Under the pieces are notes generated by a model, which was not told the origin of the DNA, ran no database searches, and was given only the letters and a program-made list of their open reading frames with translations. A stretch of 64,000 nucleotides of DNA, from contig NZ_CAUQDV010000001.1 in the NCBI RefSeq assembly GCF_963517015.1, forward strand, positions 2,610,001-2,674,000, written 5' to 3'. The translations under genes were made by a program, and so were the position numbers. Source of the DNA: an uncultured Devosia sp. (lineage in GTDB: Bacteria > Pseudomonadota > Alphaproteobacteria > Rhizobiales > Devosiaceae). Positions 1 through 8,633 of this stretch are shown here, piece by piece (the first letter of the stretch is position 1; each line of letters opens with the position of its first letter).

Positions 1-966
1 TTCACGCCATTCTGGAAGAATTTGCGCAACATGCCGATCGCCAACCCGCAGCGGCGGCCGGATGGGCAGGAGGCGGTGACATTCTCCTGGGTGGACAAGG
101 ACTATCACGCGCCCAAATGGAGCGAGAAGCTCGGCGAGCATTGGAGCATCGGCGAGGCCGGCGCCGCCAAGGTGCTCGGCGATTTTCTCGACGACAATCT
201 CGATGATTATCCCGAGGGACGCGACTTTCCGCGCAAGGACGTGACCTCGCGCCTCTCGCCGCATCTGCGCTTTGGCGAGATCAGCCCGCGCCAGGTCTGG
301 CATGCCGCGCAGCATGTGGCGCATGGCGATCACGCCAAGCAGGCGGCGGTGGACAAGTTTCTGTCCGAACTGGCCTGGCGCGACTTCAACTATCACCAGC
401 TCTACCATCGCGACGATATCGCGACGGTGCCGATGCAGCCCAAGTACGCCGGCATGGACTGGCGGCAGGCGACGGGCGAACTGCATGCCTGGCAGCAGGG
501 GCGGACCGGGCTGCCGATCGTCGACGCGGGCATGCGTGAGCTTTGGGCGACGGGCTATATGCAGAACCGGGTGCGGATGCTGACGGCATCGCTGCTGGCC
601 AAGAACCTGCTCATCGACTGGCGCAAGGGCGAGCAATGGTTCTGGGACTGCCTAGTGGATGGCGACGTCGCCAGCAATCCGGGCAATTGGCAATGGGTGG
701 CGGGTAGCGGGCTTGATGCCTCGCCCTATTTCCGCATCTTCAATCCGGTCACGCAGGGCGAACGCTTTGACGGTGCGGGCGACTATGTGCGGCGCTGGGT
801 GCCGGAGCTGGCCGATTTGCCGGACAAGTGGATCCACGAGCCGGCCGCGGCACCAAGGGATGCGCTGGACAAGGCGGGCGTGGTGATCGGCAAGACCTAT
901 CCGGCGCCGATCGTCGACCTCAAGAGCAGCCGTGTGCGCGCGCTGGAGGCGGCGGGGCGGTTGTAG
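1..966 (+). CDS. phrB: Deoxyribodipyrimidine photolyase, C-terminal part (5' truncated by window)
   Basis: The reading frame is open from base 1 (FTPFWKNLRNMP...) and runs 321 codons to TAG, so the N-terminal antenna-binding domain lies outside the window. The visible part is the helical FAD-binding domain of the photolyase/cryptochrome family: LRFGEISPRQVW, ELAWRDFNYH, the GLPIVDAGMRELWATGYMQNR block that lines the FAD and DNA pocket, and the NPGNWQWVAGSGLDASPYFRIFNP signature. It would repair cyclobutane pyrimidine dimers in the cytoplasm using blue light. In Rhodobacter sphaeroides a photolyase belongs to the RpoE singlet-oxygen regulon; whether that holds here cannot be seen because the promoter is missing. 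A class I CPD enzyme is more likely than a cryptochrome, but the two are hard to separate by eye. Confidence 0.93.
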   Translation, partial: FTPFWKNLRNMPIANPQRRPDGQEAVTFSWVDKDYHAPKWSEKLGEHWSIGEAGAAKVLGDFLDDNLDDYPEGRDFPRKDVTSRLSPHLRFGEISPRQVWHAAQHVAHGDHAKQAAVDKFLSELAWRDFNYHQLYHRDDIATVPMQPKYAGMDWRQATGELHAWQQGRTGLPIVDAGMRELWATGYMQNRVRMLTASLLAKNLLIDWRKGEQWFWDCLVDGDVASNPGNWQWVAGSGLDASPYFRIFNPVTQGERFDGAGDYVRRWVPELADLPDKWIHEPAAAPRDALDKAGVVIGKTYPAPIVDLKSSRVRALEAAGRL

Positions 967-1103
967 GTCGATGCGACCTTTGAGCATGAATTTGCGTTGG
1001 ATGCTTACGCCGGACAAAAGCCTTCCAGCGGGACTGGATCACCCTTGTTCGGGCTACGCCGCACACCTAACATAAGTCCTTAGAAAAACTCACAGATCGA
1101 GCC

Positions 1104-2153
1104 ATGGCCAATCATCAAGACCTCATCGGCGCAATCGGCAATACGCCGCTGATCCGCCTGAACCGCGTCTCCCAGCTCACGGGCTGCGATATCTGGGGCA
1201 AGGCCGAGTTTCTCAACCCGGGGCAGTCGGTCAAGGATCGTGCCGCCCTGTTCATCATCCACGATGCGGTCAAGTCCGGCGCCCTCAAGCCCGGTGGCAC
1301 CATCGTCGAAGGGACTGCGGGCAATACCGGCATCGGGCTGACGCTGGTGGCCAACTCGCTGGGCTTCAAGTCGGTGATCGTCATCCCCGAGACGCAGAGC
1401 CAGGAAAAGAAGGACGCGTTGCGCCTCTATGGCGCCGAGCTGATCGAGGTTCCGGCCAAGCCCTACAAGAACCCCAACAATTACATCAAGATTTCCGGCC
1501 GCCTTGCCGAAAAGCTCAATCGCGAGCTGCCAGAAGGCGCGATCTGGGCCAATCAGTTCGACAATGTGTCCAACAAGCGGGCCCATATCGAGACCACCGG
1601 GCCCGAAATCTGGCAACAGCTGAAGGGCCGCATCGACGGCTTCATCTGCGCCGTTGGCTCGGGCGGCACGCTGGCCGGCGTCGCCGAGGCGCTCCGCGCG
1701 CGCAACCCCGACATCAAGATCGGCCTTGCCGATCCGGAAGGGGCCGCGCTCTACAATTACTATGCCCATGGCGAGCTCAAATCCTCGGGCAATTCCATCA
1801 CCGAGGGCATTGGCCAGGGGCGCATTACCGCCAATCTGGAAGGCCTGACGATCGACAATCCCTATCAGATCCCCGATAGCGAGGCCCTGCCCTATATCTT
1901 CGACCTGCTCGAGCACGAGGGCCTGTGCCTGGGTGGTTCTAGCGCGATCAATATCGCCGGCGCCGTCCGCATGGCGCGTGACCTCGGGCCGGGCAAGACG
2001 ATCGTCACCGTGCTTTGCGACTATGGCAACCGCTATGCCAGCAAGATCTTCAACCCGGAATTCCTCACCAGGCAGGGCCTGCCGGTTCCCAACTGGATGG
2101 ACGGACGCGCCCCGATCGATATTTCGAGCGTGATCGAGGCGGAACCGGTCTAG
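1104..2153 (+). CDS. cysK: Cysteine synthase A (O-acetylserine sulfhydrylase)
   Basis: This PLP enzyme makes L-cysteine from O-acetylserine and sulfide in the cytoplasm. At 349 aa it is slightly longer than the usual 310-330 because of a C-terminal tail. Visible features are the N-terminal IGNTPLIRL, the PLP lysine in QSVKDRAA (K44), the substrate loop GTAGNTGIG (about 70-78), and the phosphate-binding GSGGTLAG (185-192). The C-terminal VLCDYGNRYASKIFNPEFL is typical of the alphaproteobacterial branch. The ATG at 1104 follows a short region with no strong Shine-Dalgarno. It is monocistronic, followed by a palindromic repeat and cls. A cystathionine beta-synthase-like role is possible but less likely. 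Confidence 0.93.
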   Translation: MANHQDLIGAIGNTPLIRLNRVSQLTGCDIWGKAEFLNPGQSVKDRAALFIIHDAVKSGALKPGGTIVEGTAGNTGIGLTLVANSLGFKSVIVIPETQSQEKKDALRLYGAELIEVPAKPYKNPNNYIKISGRLAEKLNRELPEGAIWANQFDNVSNKRAHIETTGPEIWQQLKGRIDGFICAVGSGGTLAGVAEALRARNPDIKIGLADPEGAALYNYYAHGELKSSGNSITEGIGQGRITANLEGLTIDNPYQIPDSEALPYIFDLLEHEGLCLGGSSAINIAGAVRMARDLGPGKTIVTVLCDYGNRYASKIFNPEFLTRQGLPVPNWMDGRAPIDISSVIEAEPV

Positions 2154-2191
2154 GGGCGGACAATTTCCACGAGTCTATCCACAAACACGAT

Positions 2192-2218
2192 GTCATCCCG
2201 GCCTTGAGCCGGGGTGAC
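2192..2218. repeat. Intergenic palindromic repeat (GTCATCCCGGC type), copy A
   Basis: An imperfect palindrome: GTCAtCCCGGC, 5-nt centre, GCCGGGgTGAC. The same unit occurs at 47169-47190, 47274-47299 and 50807-50833, always between genes. It lies between cysK and the cardiolipin synthase gene and could form a hairpin in the cysK 3' end. Confidence 0.7.
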
Positions 2219-2309
2219 ACCGAGGATGTGGTGTGCCCGGTGGAACCAGCAGGATTGTCTAAGACTCGCTTGCTGATACAGTGCGCTCGCACAAATCGGG
2301 CGAGGCGCT

Positions 2310-3761
2310 TTGATCGGTATCGATGATCTTCTGAAGGCGGTGATCGCCGACTTCCATATCGTGGCAGCGATCACGCTGGCGATCTATCTGCTCGCCTTTG
2401 TCTGCGCAGTGCGCGAGGTGATGAATTCTCGCACCTCGCAGGGGTCCATTGCCTGGATCCTGGCGCTGGCGCTGCTTCCCTTTCCTACGGCTTTTCTCTA
2501 CCTGGTGCTGGGCTGGAAGGCGTTTGACGACTATGCGACCGACCGCATCCGCAATGGCCGCGCGGCGCGTCCGCTGCGCGCGAAGGACCTGGCGCTGATC
2601 GACCGCGAGACCAGCCACAAATGGCCGGTGCAGGTGAAGGTATCGGAAGTGCCCTTCCTCAAGGGCAATGAGGTGGAAATCCTCGTCGATGGCCGGGCGA
2701 CCTTCGATTCGATCTTCGAGGGTATCGCGCGGGCCAGAAAATACCTGCTGGTGCAGTTCTACATCGTGCGCGACGACGCCTTGGGCAAGGAGCTGGCCGA
2801 GCGGCTGATCGAGCGGGCCAAGGCGGGCGTCGAAGTCTTCCTGCTCTATGACGACATCGGCAGCACCGGCATGCCCAAGCGCTACCGGACGCAATTGCGC
2901 GAGGCCGGGATCAAGGTCGCCGGCTTCAACCAGCGCCACAAGTTTATGCGGCTCTATGGCCCCAGCCGGATCAACTATCGAAACCATCGCAAGATCGTGG
3001 TGGTGGATGGCGAGCATGCCTGGGTGGGCGGGCATAATGTCGGCGTCGAATATTTGGGCGAAGACCCCAAGTTCGGCCATTGGCGCGATACCCATGTCCG
3101 GGTGTCCGGCCCGGCGGCACTGGGCTGTGCGCTGCTGTTCCGCGAGGACTGGGAATGGGCGACGGGCGATGCCCTGCCCTCGGCGCCGCCCGAGAGCGTG
3201 GCGACGCCCGGCGATCAGTCGGTGCTGGTGATGGGCAGCGGGCCGGCCGACAAGCTCGAGGAATGCGCCATTGCCTTTACCGACATCATCGGGCGGGCGC
3301 GGGAGCGTATCTGGATCGTCAGCCCCTATTTCGTGCCTGACACCGATATCCGCACGGCGCTGTTTGCGGCCAAGCTGCGCGGCGTCGACGTGCGGGTGAT
3401 GCTGCCCGACGAGCCGGACCACAAGATCGTCTGGCTGGCCAGCATCGCCCATGCCGATGGCATGGTGGAGCATGGCGTGGCGGTGCACCGCTATACCGAC
3501 GGCTTCCTGCACCAGAAGGTCGTGCTGATGGATGACGAGATCGCCTCCATCGGCAGCGTCAACTTCGACAATCGCAGCTTTGGGCTGAACTTCGAGATCA
3601 CGCTGTGGTTTGCCGACCAGCAGACGATCAAGGATGTCGAGACCATGCTGGTGGACGATTTCAAGAAGTGTCGCGAAGTCGATATCGACGAGGTCAAGAA
3701 CCGGTCGTGGTCGATGCGGTTTCTGACGCAGGCGGCACGGCTGTTCTCGCCGCTGCTTTAA
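2310..3761 (+). CDS. cls: Cardiolipin synthase (PLD superfamily, ClsA type)
   Basis: Two N-terminal membrane segments (about residues 14-34 and 47-67, with the PLDc_N type sequence SIAWILALALLPFPTAFLYL) are followed by two phospholipase D catalytic domains. The HKD motifs are NHRKIVVVDG (H226, K228, D233) and LHQKVVLMDD (H401, K403, D408), so both half-sites look intact. It condenses phosphatidylglycerol into cardiolipin at the inner membrane. Length (483 aa) fits the family. The start is TTG at 2310, chosen because the membrane segment begins just after it. Its stop overlaps the stop of the convergent binding-protein gene by 4 bp. Confidence 0.92.
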   Translation: MIGIDDLLKAVIADFHIVAAITLAIYLLAFVCAVREVMNSRTSQGSIAWILALALLPFPTAFLYLVLGWKAFDDYATDRIRNGRAARPLRAKDLALIDRETSHKWPVQVKVSEVPFLKGNEVEILVDGRATFDSIFEGIARARKYLLVQFYIVRDDALGKELAERLIERAKAGVEVFLLYDDIGSTGMPKRYRTQLREAGIKVAGFNQRHKFMRLYGPSRINYRNHRKIVVVDGEHAWVGGHNVGVEYLGEDPKFGHWRDTHVRVSGPAALGCALLFREDWEWATGDALPSAPPESVATPGDQSVLVMGSGPADKLEECAIAFTDIIGRARERIWIVSPYFVPDTDIRTALFAAKLRGVDVRVMLPDEPDHKIVWLASIAHADGMVEHGVAVHRYTDGFLHQKVVLMDDEIASIGSVNFDNRSFGLNFEITLWFADQQTIKDVETMLVDDFKKCREVDIDEVKNRSWSMRFLTQAARLFSPLL

Positions 3762-4798
3762 CGGACCGGCGCAGCGTAAAGAAGGCCGCCGTTGGACCAG
3801 AGGCCATTCTGGCCGCGCAGCAGGGCGGCGCCGGTCTGGGGGCCGAAATTGCGCTCGTAGAGCTCGCCGTAATTGCCGATGGCCCTGATCACATTGGCCA
3901 TGAAATCCTGAGAGAGGCCAAGAGGTTCGCCGAAATTGCCCTCGACGCCGAGGATGCGGCGGACGGCGGGGGTGCGGGCGGCGAGTAGCGAATCCACATT
4001 GAGCGCGGTGATGCCCAGTTCTTCGGCATTGATCAGCGTGAACAGCGTCCAACGCACGATATTGAGCCATTGCTGGTCGCCATCGCGGACGACGGGGCCC
4101 AGGGCTTCCTTGGAAATGCGCTCGGGCAGGATGCGATGGGCGGACGGGTCGGGCAGCGCGCGGCGGATGGCCTGGAGCTGGCGGCCGGCGGCCGCAACGA
4201 CCTGACAGCGGCCAGCGAGATAGGCGACGGCAAGATCCGACACATCCTCATAGGGGACTTCGGTGTAGCTGGCCTGGTTGGTGAAGAAGAAATCCTGAAG
4301 GCGCTCAACCTCTTCGCCGGAGTTGACGACGCAGATGCTGACGTCGTCGAGTTCGAAGGCCGAGACGACGCCCATGCTCTGGGGCACGAGAAAGGCCTGG
4401 CCGTCGAAGAAGGCGGTGCCGACATAGGTGGCGCCATAAGTGGTGTCGCGCTGTTCGGTCCAGGAGCCATTGCGGGTCAAAACGTCGACCATGCCGGTCT
4501 GGAGCGGGGCGAAGCGGGCTTCGCCGCGGAGGGAACGGAACTCGATCTTGTTGGGATCGCCGAAAACGGCGGCGGCAATGCCGCGGCAGAGATCGACGTC
4601 AAAGCCCGACCAGCGACCCGTGCTGTCCTGCTGGGCAAAGCCGGGCAGCGGATTGGTGGCGCCGCAGATCAGGAAGCCCCGGTCGCGAACCAGTTGCAAT
4701 GTTTCGATCTTTTGGGCCGCGGCGGGCAGGACGGCGAGCGTCAGCATGCAGGCAAGGCCCGCTGCCAGTGACAGCAATCGCTTGAAAACTCTGTTCAA
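3758..4798 (-). CDS. Second AapJ-like periplasmic amino-acid-binding protein
   Basis: A solute-binding protein of the general L-amino acid (AapJ/BztA) class, 346 aa with a signal peptide ending near LPAAAQ. It shares with the AapJ at 8634-9650 such blocks as SKE-LGPVVR-GD-QW, LGVEG-FG-P-GL and IGNYGE--RN-GP, so the two are paralogs. Where AapJ reads SRTTTWTMSRDT this protein reads TRNGSWTEQRDT, a change in a region expected to contact the ligand. I chose the TTG at 4798 because GAAGGGAAG lies 7 nt upstream; an ATG at 4825 is in frame but lacks such a site. It is last in the aap cluster, 125 bp after aapP. It probably supplies another substrate to the same permease or acts as a sensor. Confidence 0.85.
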   Translation of the reverse strand: MNRVFKRLLSLAAGLACMLTLAVLPAAAQKIETLQLVRDRGFLICGATNPLPGFAQQDSTGRWSGFDVDLCRGIAAAVFGDPNKIEFRSLRGEARFAPLQTGMVDVLTRNGSWTEQRDTTYGATYVGTAFFDGQAFLVPQSMGVVSAFELDDVSICVVNSGEEVERLQDFFFTNQASYTEVPYEDVSDLAVAYLAGRCQVVAAAGRQLQAIRRALPDPSAHRILPERISKEALGPVVRDGDQQWLNIVRWTLFTLINAEELGITALNVDSLLAARTPAVRRILGVEGNFGEPLGLSQDFMANVIRAIGNYGELYERNFGPQTGAALLRGQNGLWSNGGLLYAAPVR

Positions 4799-4923
4799 TC
4801 CACGGCTTCCCTTCGTGGCCTGCATATTGGCAGGCCAGCAGTCAGGGTCAAGCAGCGCTTCGGGTGCTGTCGGTTCTTTCACCAAGGCATTTGGGGCAGG
4901 ATCGAAACCCTGCCCCGGAACCA

Positions 4924-5724
4924 TCAGTGAAGGATCTGGCTGAGGAAGAGCTTGGTGCGCTCGTGCTGGGGATTGGAGAAGAAACTCTCCGGATCGTTCT
5001 GCTCGATGATCTGGCCCTGATCCATGAAGATGACGCGGTTGGCGACCTGGCGGGCAAAGCCCATTTCGTGGGTCACGCAGATCATGGTCATGCCTTCCTC
5101 GGCAAGGCTGATCATGACCTCGAGCACTTCCTTGACCATTTCTGGATCGAGGGCGGAGGTGGGTTCGTCGAACAGCATGATGGAGGGCTTCATGCATAGC
5201 GAACGCGCGATGGCGACGCGCTGCTGCTGGCCACCCGAAAGCTGGCCGGGGAATTTATTGGCCTGCTCGGGGATTTTCACGCGTTCGAGATAGTGCATGG
5301 CGGTCGCCTCGGCCTCGGCCTTGGGAATGCCGCGCACCCAGATCGGCGCCAGCGTCAGGTTTTGCAGGATGGTCAGGTGCGGGAAGAGGTTGAAGTGCTG
5401 GAAGACCATGCCCACTTCGCGGCGCACGTCGTCGATGCGCTTGAGATCGGCCGTCAACTCGGTGCCATTGACGATGATCTGGCCTTCCTGATGCTCCTCA
5501 AGACGGTTGATGCAGCGGATCAGCGTCGACTTGCCCGAGCCCGAGGGACCGGCGATGACGATGCGCTCGCCCCTCATGACTTTCAGGTTGATGTCTCGCA
5601 GCACGTGGAAGTCGGAATACCATTTGTGCATGCCGACAACGTCGATGGCCACGTCGGTCTGGGAGACCTGCATATGAGAGGTGTCGACCTTGCGTTCGAC
5701 AGTGGTTTCGGAAACTTGGCTCAT
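4924..5724 (-). CDS. aapP: General L-amino acid ABC transporter ATPase AapP
   Basis: The cytoplasmic ATPase of the polar/general amino-acid importer. In order: Walker A GPSGSGKST (59-67), Q-loop Q109, signature LSGGQQQRVAIARS (162-175), Walker B IMLFDE with catalytic E187, and the H-loop at H219 (CVTHEMGFA). At 266 aa it is slightly longer than the usual 240-260 because of a polar N-terminal extension. The ATG at 5724 has AGAGGTAAG just upstream. It sits 4 nt downstream of aapM and is probably translationally coupled. Confidence 0.94.
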   Translation of the reverse strand: MSQVSETTVERKVDTSHMQVSQTDVAIDVVGMHKWYSDFHVLRDINLKVMRGERIVIAGPSGSGKSTLIRCINRLEEHQEGQIIVNGTELTADLKRIDDVRREVGMVFQHFNLFPHLTILQNLTLAPIWVRGIPKAEAEATAMHYLERVKIPEQANKFPGQLSGGQQQRVAIARSLCMKPSIMLFDEPTSALDPEMVKEVLEVMISLAEEGMTMICVTHEMGFARQVANRVIFMDQGQIIEQNDPESFFSNPQHERTKLFLSQILH

Positions 5725-5728
5725 TGAC

Positions 5729-6856
5729 TTACCTCTTGTGCCCGGTGTCCAGGCGCCGCTCCATCCAGAGCGAATAGCGTGACATGGCGAAACAGAAAAT
5801 CCAGAACATGAAAGCGGCGAACAGATAGCCGGTCACAGCCTGGGTTGGCGATGCCCAATCGATGTCGGAGCTGGCGGCCTGCACGGTGCCGAGCAGATCG
5901 AAAATACCGACGATGGAGACCAGGGACGTATCCTTGAACAGGGCGATGAAGTTGTTCACGAGGCCCGGAATGACGTGCTTGAGCGCTTGGGGCAGGATGA
6001 TGAAATACATCCGCTTCCAGTATCCGAGCCCGAGCGCTGCCGCGGCCTCATATTGTCCGCGTGGCAGGGCCTGGAGACCACCACGCACCGTTTCGGCGAC
6101 ATAGGCCGAGGTGAAGAGCGTGACGCCAACCAGAGCGCGGAGCAGTTTGTCGACGGTCGTGCCTGCCGGCATGAAGAGCGGCAGCATGATCGAGGCCATG
6201 AAGAGGACCGAGATTAGCGGCACGGCACGCCAGAGCTCGATGAACATGACGCATAGCGTCTTGATGATCGGCATTTTCGATTGCCGCCCCAAGGCCAGCA
6301 GAATGCCGATCGGGAAGGAGCAGATGATGCCCACCAGCGAGATGATCAGCGTGACCATGAGGCCACCCCATTCGCCGGTTGGCACGTAGCGCAGGCCGAA
6401 GACGCCGCCATTGAGCAGGTAGAAACTGATCACCGGGAAGATCAGGAAGAAGAACACCGCCGTGGTGCGCTTGAAGGGCGCGGACGGCGTCATCAGCATG
6501 ACGATCAGCGCGGCCAGCATCACGAAGACGATGTTGGGGCGCCAGTATTGGTCGATCGGATAGAAGCCGTAGATGAAGAAATTGAAGCGGGCGTAGATAT
6601 AGGCCCAGCAGGCCCCTGCCCCTTCGGCACGGCATTCCAGCACGGTGCCGGTCGGACCGACAGCGTGACCGATGATGTAGTTATAGATGGGCGGCACGGC
6701 CCAGAGCAGAAACAGCATGCCCAGGACGGTGTAGAGCGTGTCAGTGGGCGTGGCGAAGAGGTTTCGCTGCAGCCAGAGAATGGGGCCACCGGTGCGTCCG
6801 GGAGCCGGTTTTGATGGGATGAATTCGCTGCGGACAAAGCCGAGATCTGTGGTCAT
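5729..6856 (-). CDS. aapM: General L-amino acid ABC transporter permease AapM
   Basis: Inner-membrane permease (375 aa) of the HisM/AapM type. N-terminal membrane segments (about 35-60 and 95-115) precede the BPD_transp_1 core, which carries the EAA loop YEAAAALGLGYWKRMYFIILPQA that docks to AapP, followed by KDTSLVSIVGIFDLL. The N-terminal region GHAVGPTGTVLECRAEGAGACW matches the periplasmic loop found in AapM/BztC homologs. The start has GGAGCGGTAG upstream and the gene begins 4 nt after the aapQ stop. It pairs with AapQ as a heterodimer. Confidence 0.93.
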   Translation of the reverse strand: MTTDLGFVRSEFIPSKPAPGRTGGPILWLQRNLFATPTDTLYTVLGMLFLLWAVPPIYNYIIGHAVGPTGTVLECRAEGAGACWAYIYARFNFFIYGFYPIDQYWRPNIVFVMLAALIVMLMTPSAPFKRTTAVFFFLIFPVISFYLLNGGVFGLRYVPTGEWGGLMVTLIISLVGIICSFPIGILLALGRQSKMPIIKTLCVMFIELWRAVPLISVLFMASIMLPLFMPAGTTVDKLLRALVGVTLFTSAYVAETVRGGLQALPRGQYEAAAALGLGYWKRMYFIILPQALKHVIPGLVNNFIALFKDTSLVSIVGIFDLLGTVQAASSDIDWASPTQAVTGYLFAAFMFWIFCFAMSRYSLWMERRLDTGHKR

Positions 6857-6860
6857 GGTT

Positions 6861-8453
6861 CTACCGCTCCACCAGGGCCACGCGGCCGTTGTACCAGTTC
6901 ATGAATGCCGAGGTCAGCAGCGAGAAGGTGAGGTAGACCGCCATGGTGAGGGCGACCACTTCGATTGCCTTGCCGGTCTGGTTGAGCGTCGTGCCCATGA
7001 AGACGTTGACCAGCTCGGGATAGCCGATGGCCGCGCCAAGCGAGGAGTTCTTGGTCAGGTTGAGATATTGGCTTGTCAGCGGCGGGACGATGACGCGCAT
7101 GGCCTGGGGAATGATCACCAGACGCAGGCGGTCGCCCTCCTTGAGGCCAAGCGACTGGGCCGCTTCGGTCTGCCCCTTGTTGACGGCGCGAATGCCGCCG
7201 CGAACGTTTTCGGCGATGAAGGCGGCGGTATAGATCGAAAGGCCGAAGACCAGGGCGACCAGTTCGGGCGGAAGCTGGACGCCGCCGCGGAAGTTGAAGC
7301 GCTGCAGTTCGGGGACTTCGAAGGCCAGTTCGGCGCCGATCAGATAGTAGATCAGCAGCGGAATGCCGGCCACGACGAGGATGGGCAGGGCCGTGGGGAA
7401 CTTGCTGTCATCGACCACGGTGTCGGCGATGCGTTGGATGGTCAGCCAACCCACCAGCAGACCCAGGACGGCGCCGATGAGCAGGAAGAGGAGATGCGGT
7501 GCGGCAGCCGGGATGTCTTCGGCCGCAGCTTCGGCAGCGACTTCGGCGCCCATCAGCAGATGACCGAACATGCCGTTGAGCAGGTAGCTGGCGACAACGA
7601 AGCTGATGGCAAAGGCGATGAAACCGCCTGCATAGGCGCGAAGTGGGGTGAAGGTTGCGCCGGCGAGGACCACGCCGCCCAGTGCCGCAATCAGCGGCTG
7701 GCCGAGGGTCGGGACGATGGTGCCGAGCAGCGTAAAGGCGAAGTAGCCCAGTGCGAAGGTCACGATGGCATTGGCGACGCGGGCTGCGAGCACAATGGCG
7801 TTTGGATAGTGGCCGGTGCGCGTGCGCTGCCGGGTGGCCCAGATGCCGATGGCGATGGCGGCCACGAGGCAGACCACGAAAGCCACTGCGACCCAGATGA
7901 ACTCGTGGTCGGGCAGCGGCTTGGGCACCATGATGCCGCGCTGGTTGACATAGATGCCCAGCGGCAGAAGGAAGCTGTCGCGCACGGCCGGCATGGCCTT
8001 GAGGACGGCGAAGTACCAGAAGAAGAGCTGTAGCAGCAGCGGGATATTGCGGATGGTTTCGATATAGACCGTCGCGACCCGGGCGATGAGCCAGTTGGAC
8101 GACAGGCGCGCGATACCGATGGTGAAGCCGAGGATCGTCGCGAAGAAGATGCCGATCGCCGCGACCAGCAGCGTGTTGAGCAGACCGGCAAGGAATGCCT
8201 GCCAGTAGAGGGATGTGCGATCCCAGGAGAACAGCACGAAGCTGATGTCGAAGCCAGCGGTGCGGAACAGGAAGTCGAAGCCTGTCGTCTTGTTCTGCAG
8301 GGCCAGATTGGCCGCGGTATTGATCACGATCCAGGCGAGAAAGGCGAGGACAGCCGCCGCAACCACCACCTGATAGACAATGCCGCGGAAGACCGGGTCA
8401 TTGAGCAGGGAGGTGCGCGGTGGCGCAGCGCCAAGATTTTCGTGCACAGCCAT
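6861..8453 (-). CDS. aapQ: General L-amino acid ABC transporter permease AapQ, with enlarged central membrane region
   Basis: The N-terminal third (to about 218) and the C-terminal part from about 380 match AapQ/BztB: segment 26-46, NTLLVAAIGIFFATILGF, ETIRNIPLLLQLFFWYF, the periplasmic loop PLGIYVNQRGIMVPKP, and finally the EAA loop TEAAQSLGLKEGDRLRLVIIPQA. From memory AapQ is about 400 aa, but this protein is 530 aa. The excess lies at roughly 219-370 and is strongly hydrophobic, with at least three further possible membrane segments and an Ala-rich AEVAAEAAAEDIPAAAPH linker. The ATG at 8453 was chosen over an in-frame upstream start because it begins the conserved region. It sits downstream of the aapJ attenuator and upstream of aapM. 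Confidence 0.9.
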   Translation of the reverse strand: MAVHENLGAAPPRTSLLNDPVFRGIVYQVVVAAAVLAFLAWIVINTAANLALQNKTTGFDFLFRTAGFDISFVLFSWDRTSLYWQAFLAGLLNTLLVAAIGIFFATILGFTIGIARLSSNWLIARVATVYIETIRNIPLLLQLFFWYFAVLKAMPAVRDSFLLPLGIYVNQRGIMVPKPLPDHEFIWVAVAFVVCLVAAIAIGIWATRQRTRTGHYPNAIVLAARVANAIVTFALGYFAFTLLGTIVPTLGQPLIAALGGVVLAGATFTPLRAYAGGFIAFAISFVVASYLLNGMFGHLLMGAEVAAEAAAEDIPAAAPHLLFLLIGAVLGLLVGWLTIQRIADTVVDDSKFPTALPILVVAGIPLLIYYLIGAELAFEVPELQRFNFRGGVQLPPELVALVFGLSIYTAAFIAENVRGGIRAVNKGQTEAAQSLGLKEGDRLRLVIIPQAMRVIVPPLTSQYLNLTKNSSLGAAIGYPELVNVFMGTTLNQTGKAIEVVALTMAVYLTFSLLTSAFMNWYNGRVALVER

Positions 8454-8580
8454 TGGGCATGCATTCCTTTGCTGCGAAGCGAGGTCGTTGCGGTTCGAAA
8501 GGGAAAAGCTTCGCCGTCGCGGCTTACGCCGCGTTGCCAAACGGCAGAGCCGTCCTCATTCGAAACAACAAACGCTCGTT

Positions 8581-8617
8581 CAAAACCAAAACCGGCGCTC
8601 CTGATGAGGAGCGCCGG
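8581..8617 (-). terminator. Hairpin plus U-rich tract between aapJ and aapQ (attenuator-like)
   Basis: A perfect 11-bp stem (CCGGCGCTCCT at 8592-8602 with AGGAGCGCCGG at 8607-8617, loop GATG) is followed on the minus strand by TTTTGGTTTTG. It lies 17 bp after the aapJ stop and 138 bp before aapQ. In many ABC operons such a partial terminator leaves binding-protein mRNA in excess over the permease genes; that role is inferred here. Confidence 0.8.
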
Positions 8618-8633
8618 GCTTGTCTATCGAGAC

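Noticed and set aside
2259..4070. 603-codon ORF on the minus strand over the cardiolipin synthase gene
   Set aside because: The translation is His/Arg/Gln-rich without any domain, and the opposite strand encodes an intact PLD enzyme with both HKD motifs. It is a GC-codon shadow.
6738..8033. 431-codon plus-strand ORF over aapQ/aapM
   Set aside because: Low-complexity Gly/Asp/Glu/His composition and no motif; the minus strand holds clear permeases.
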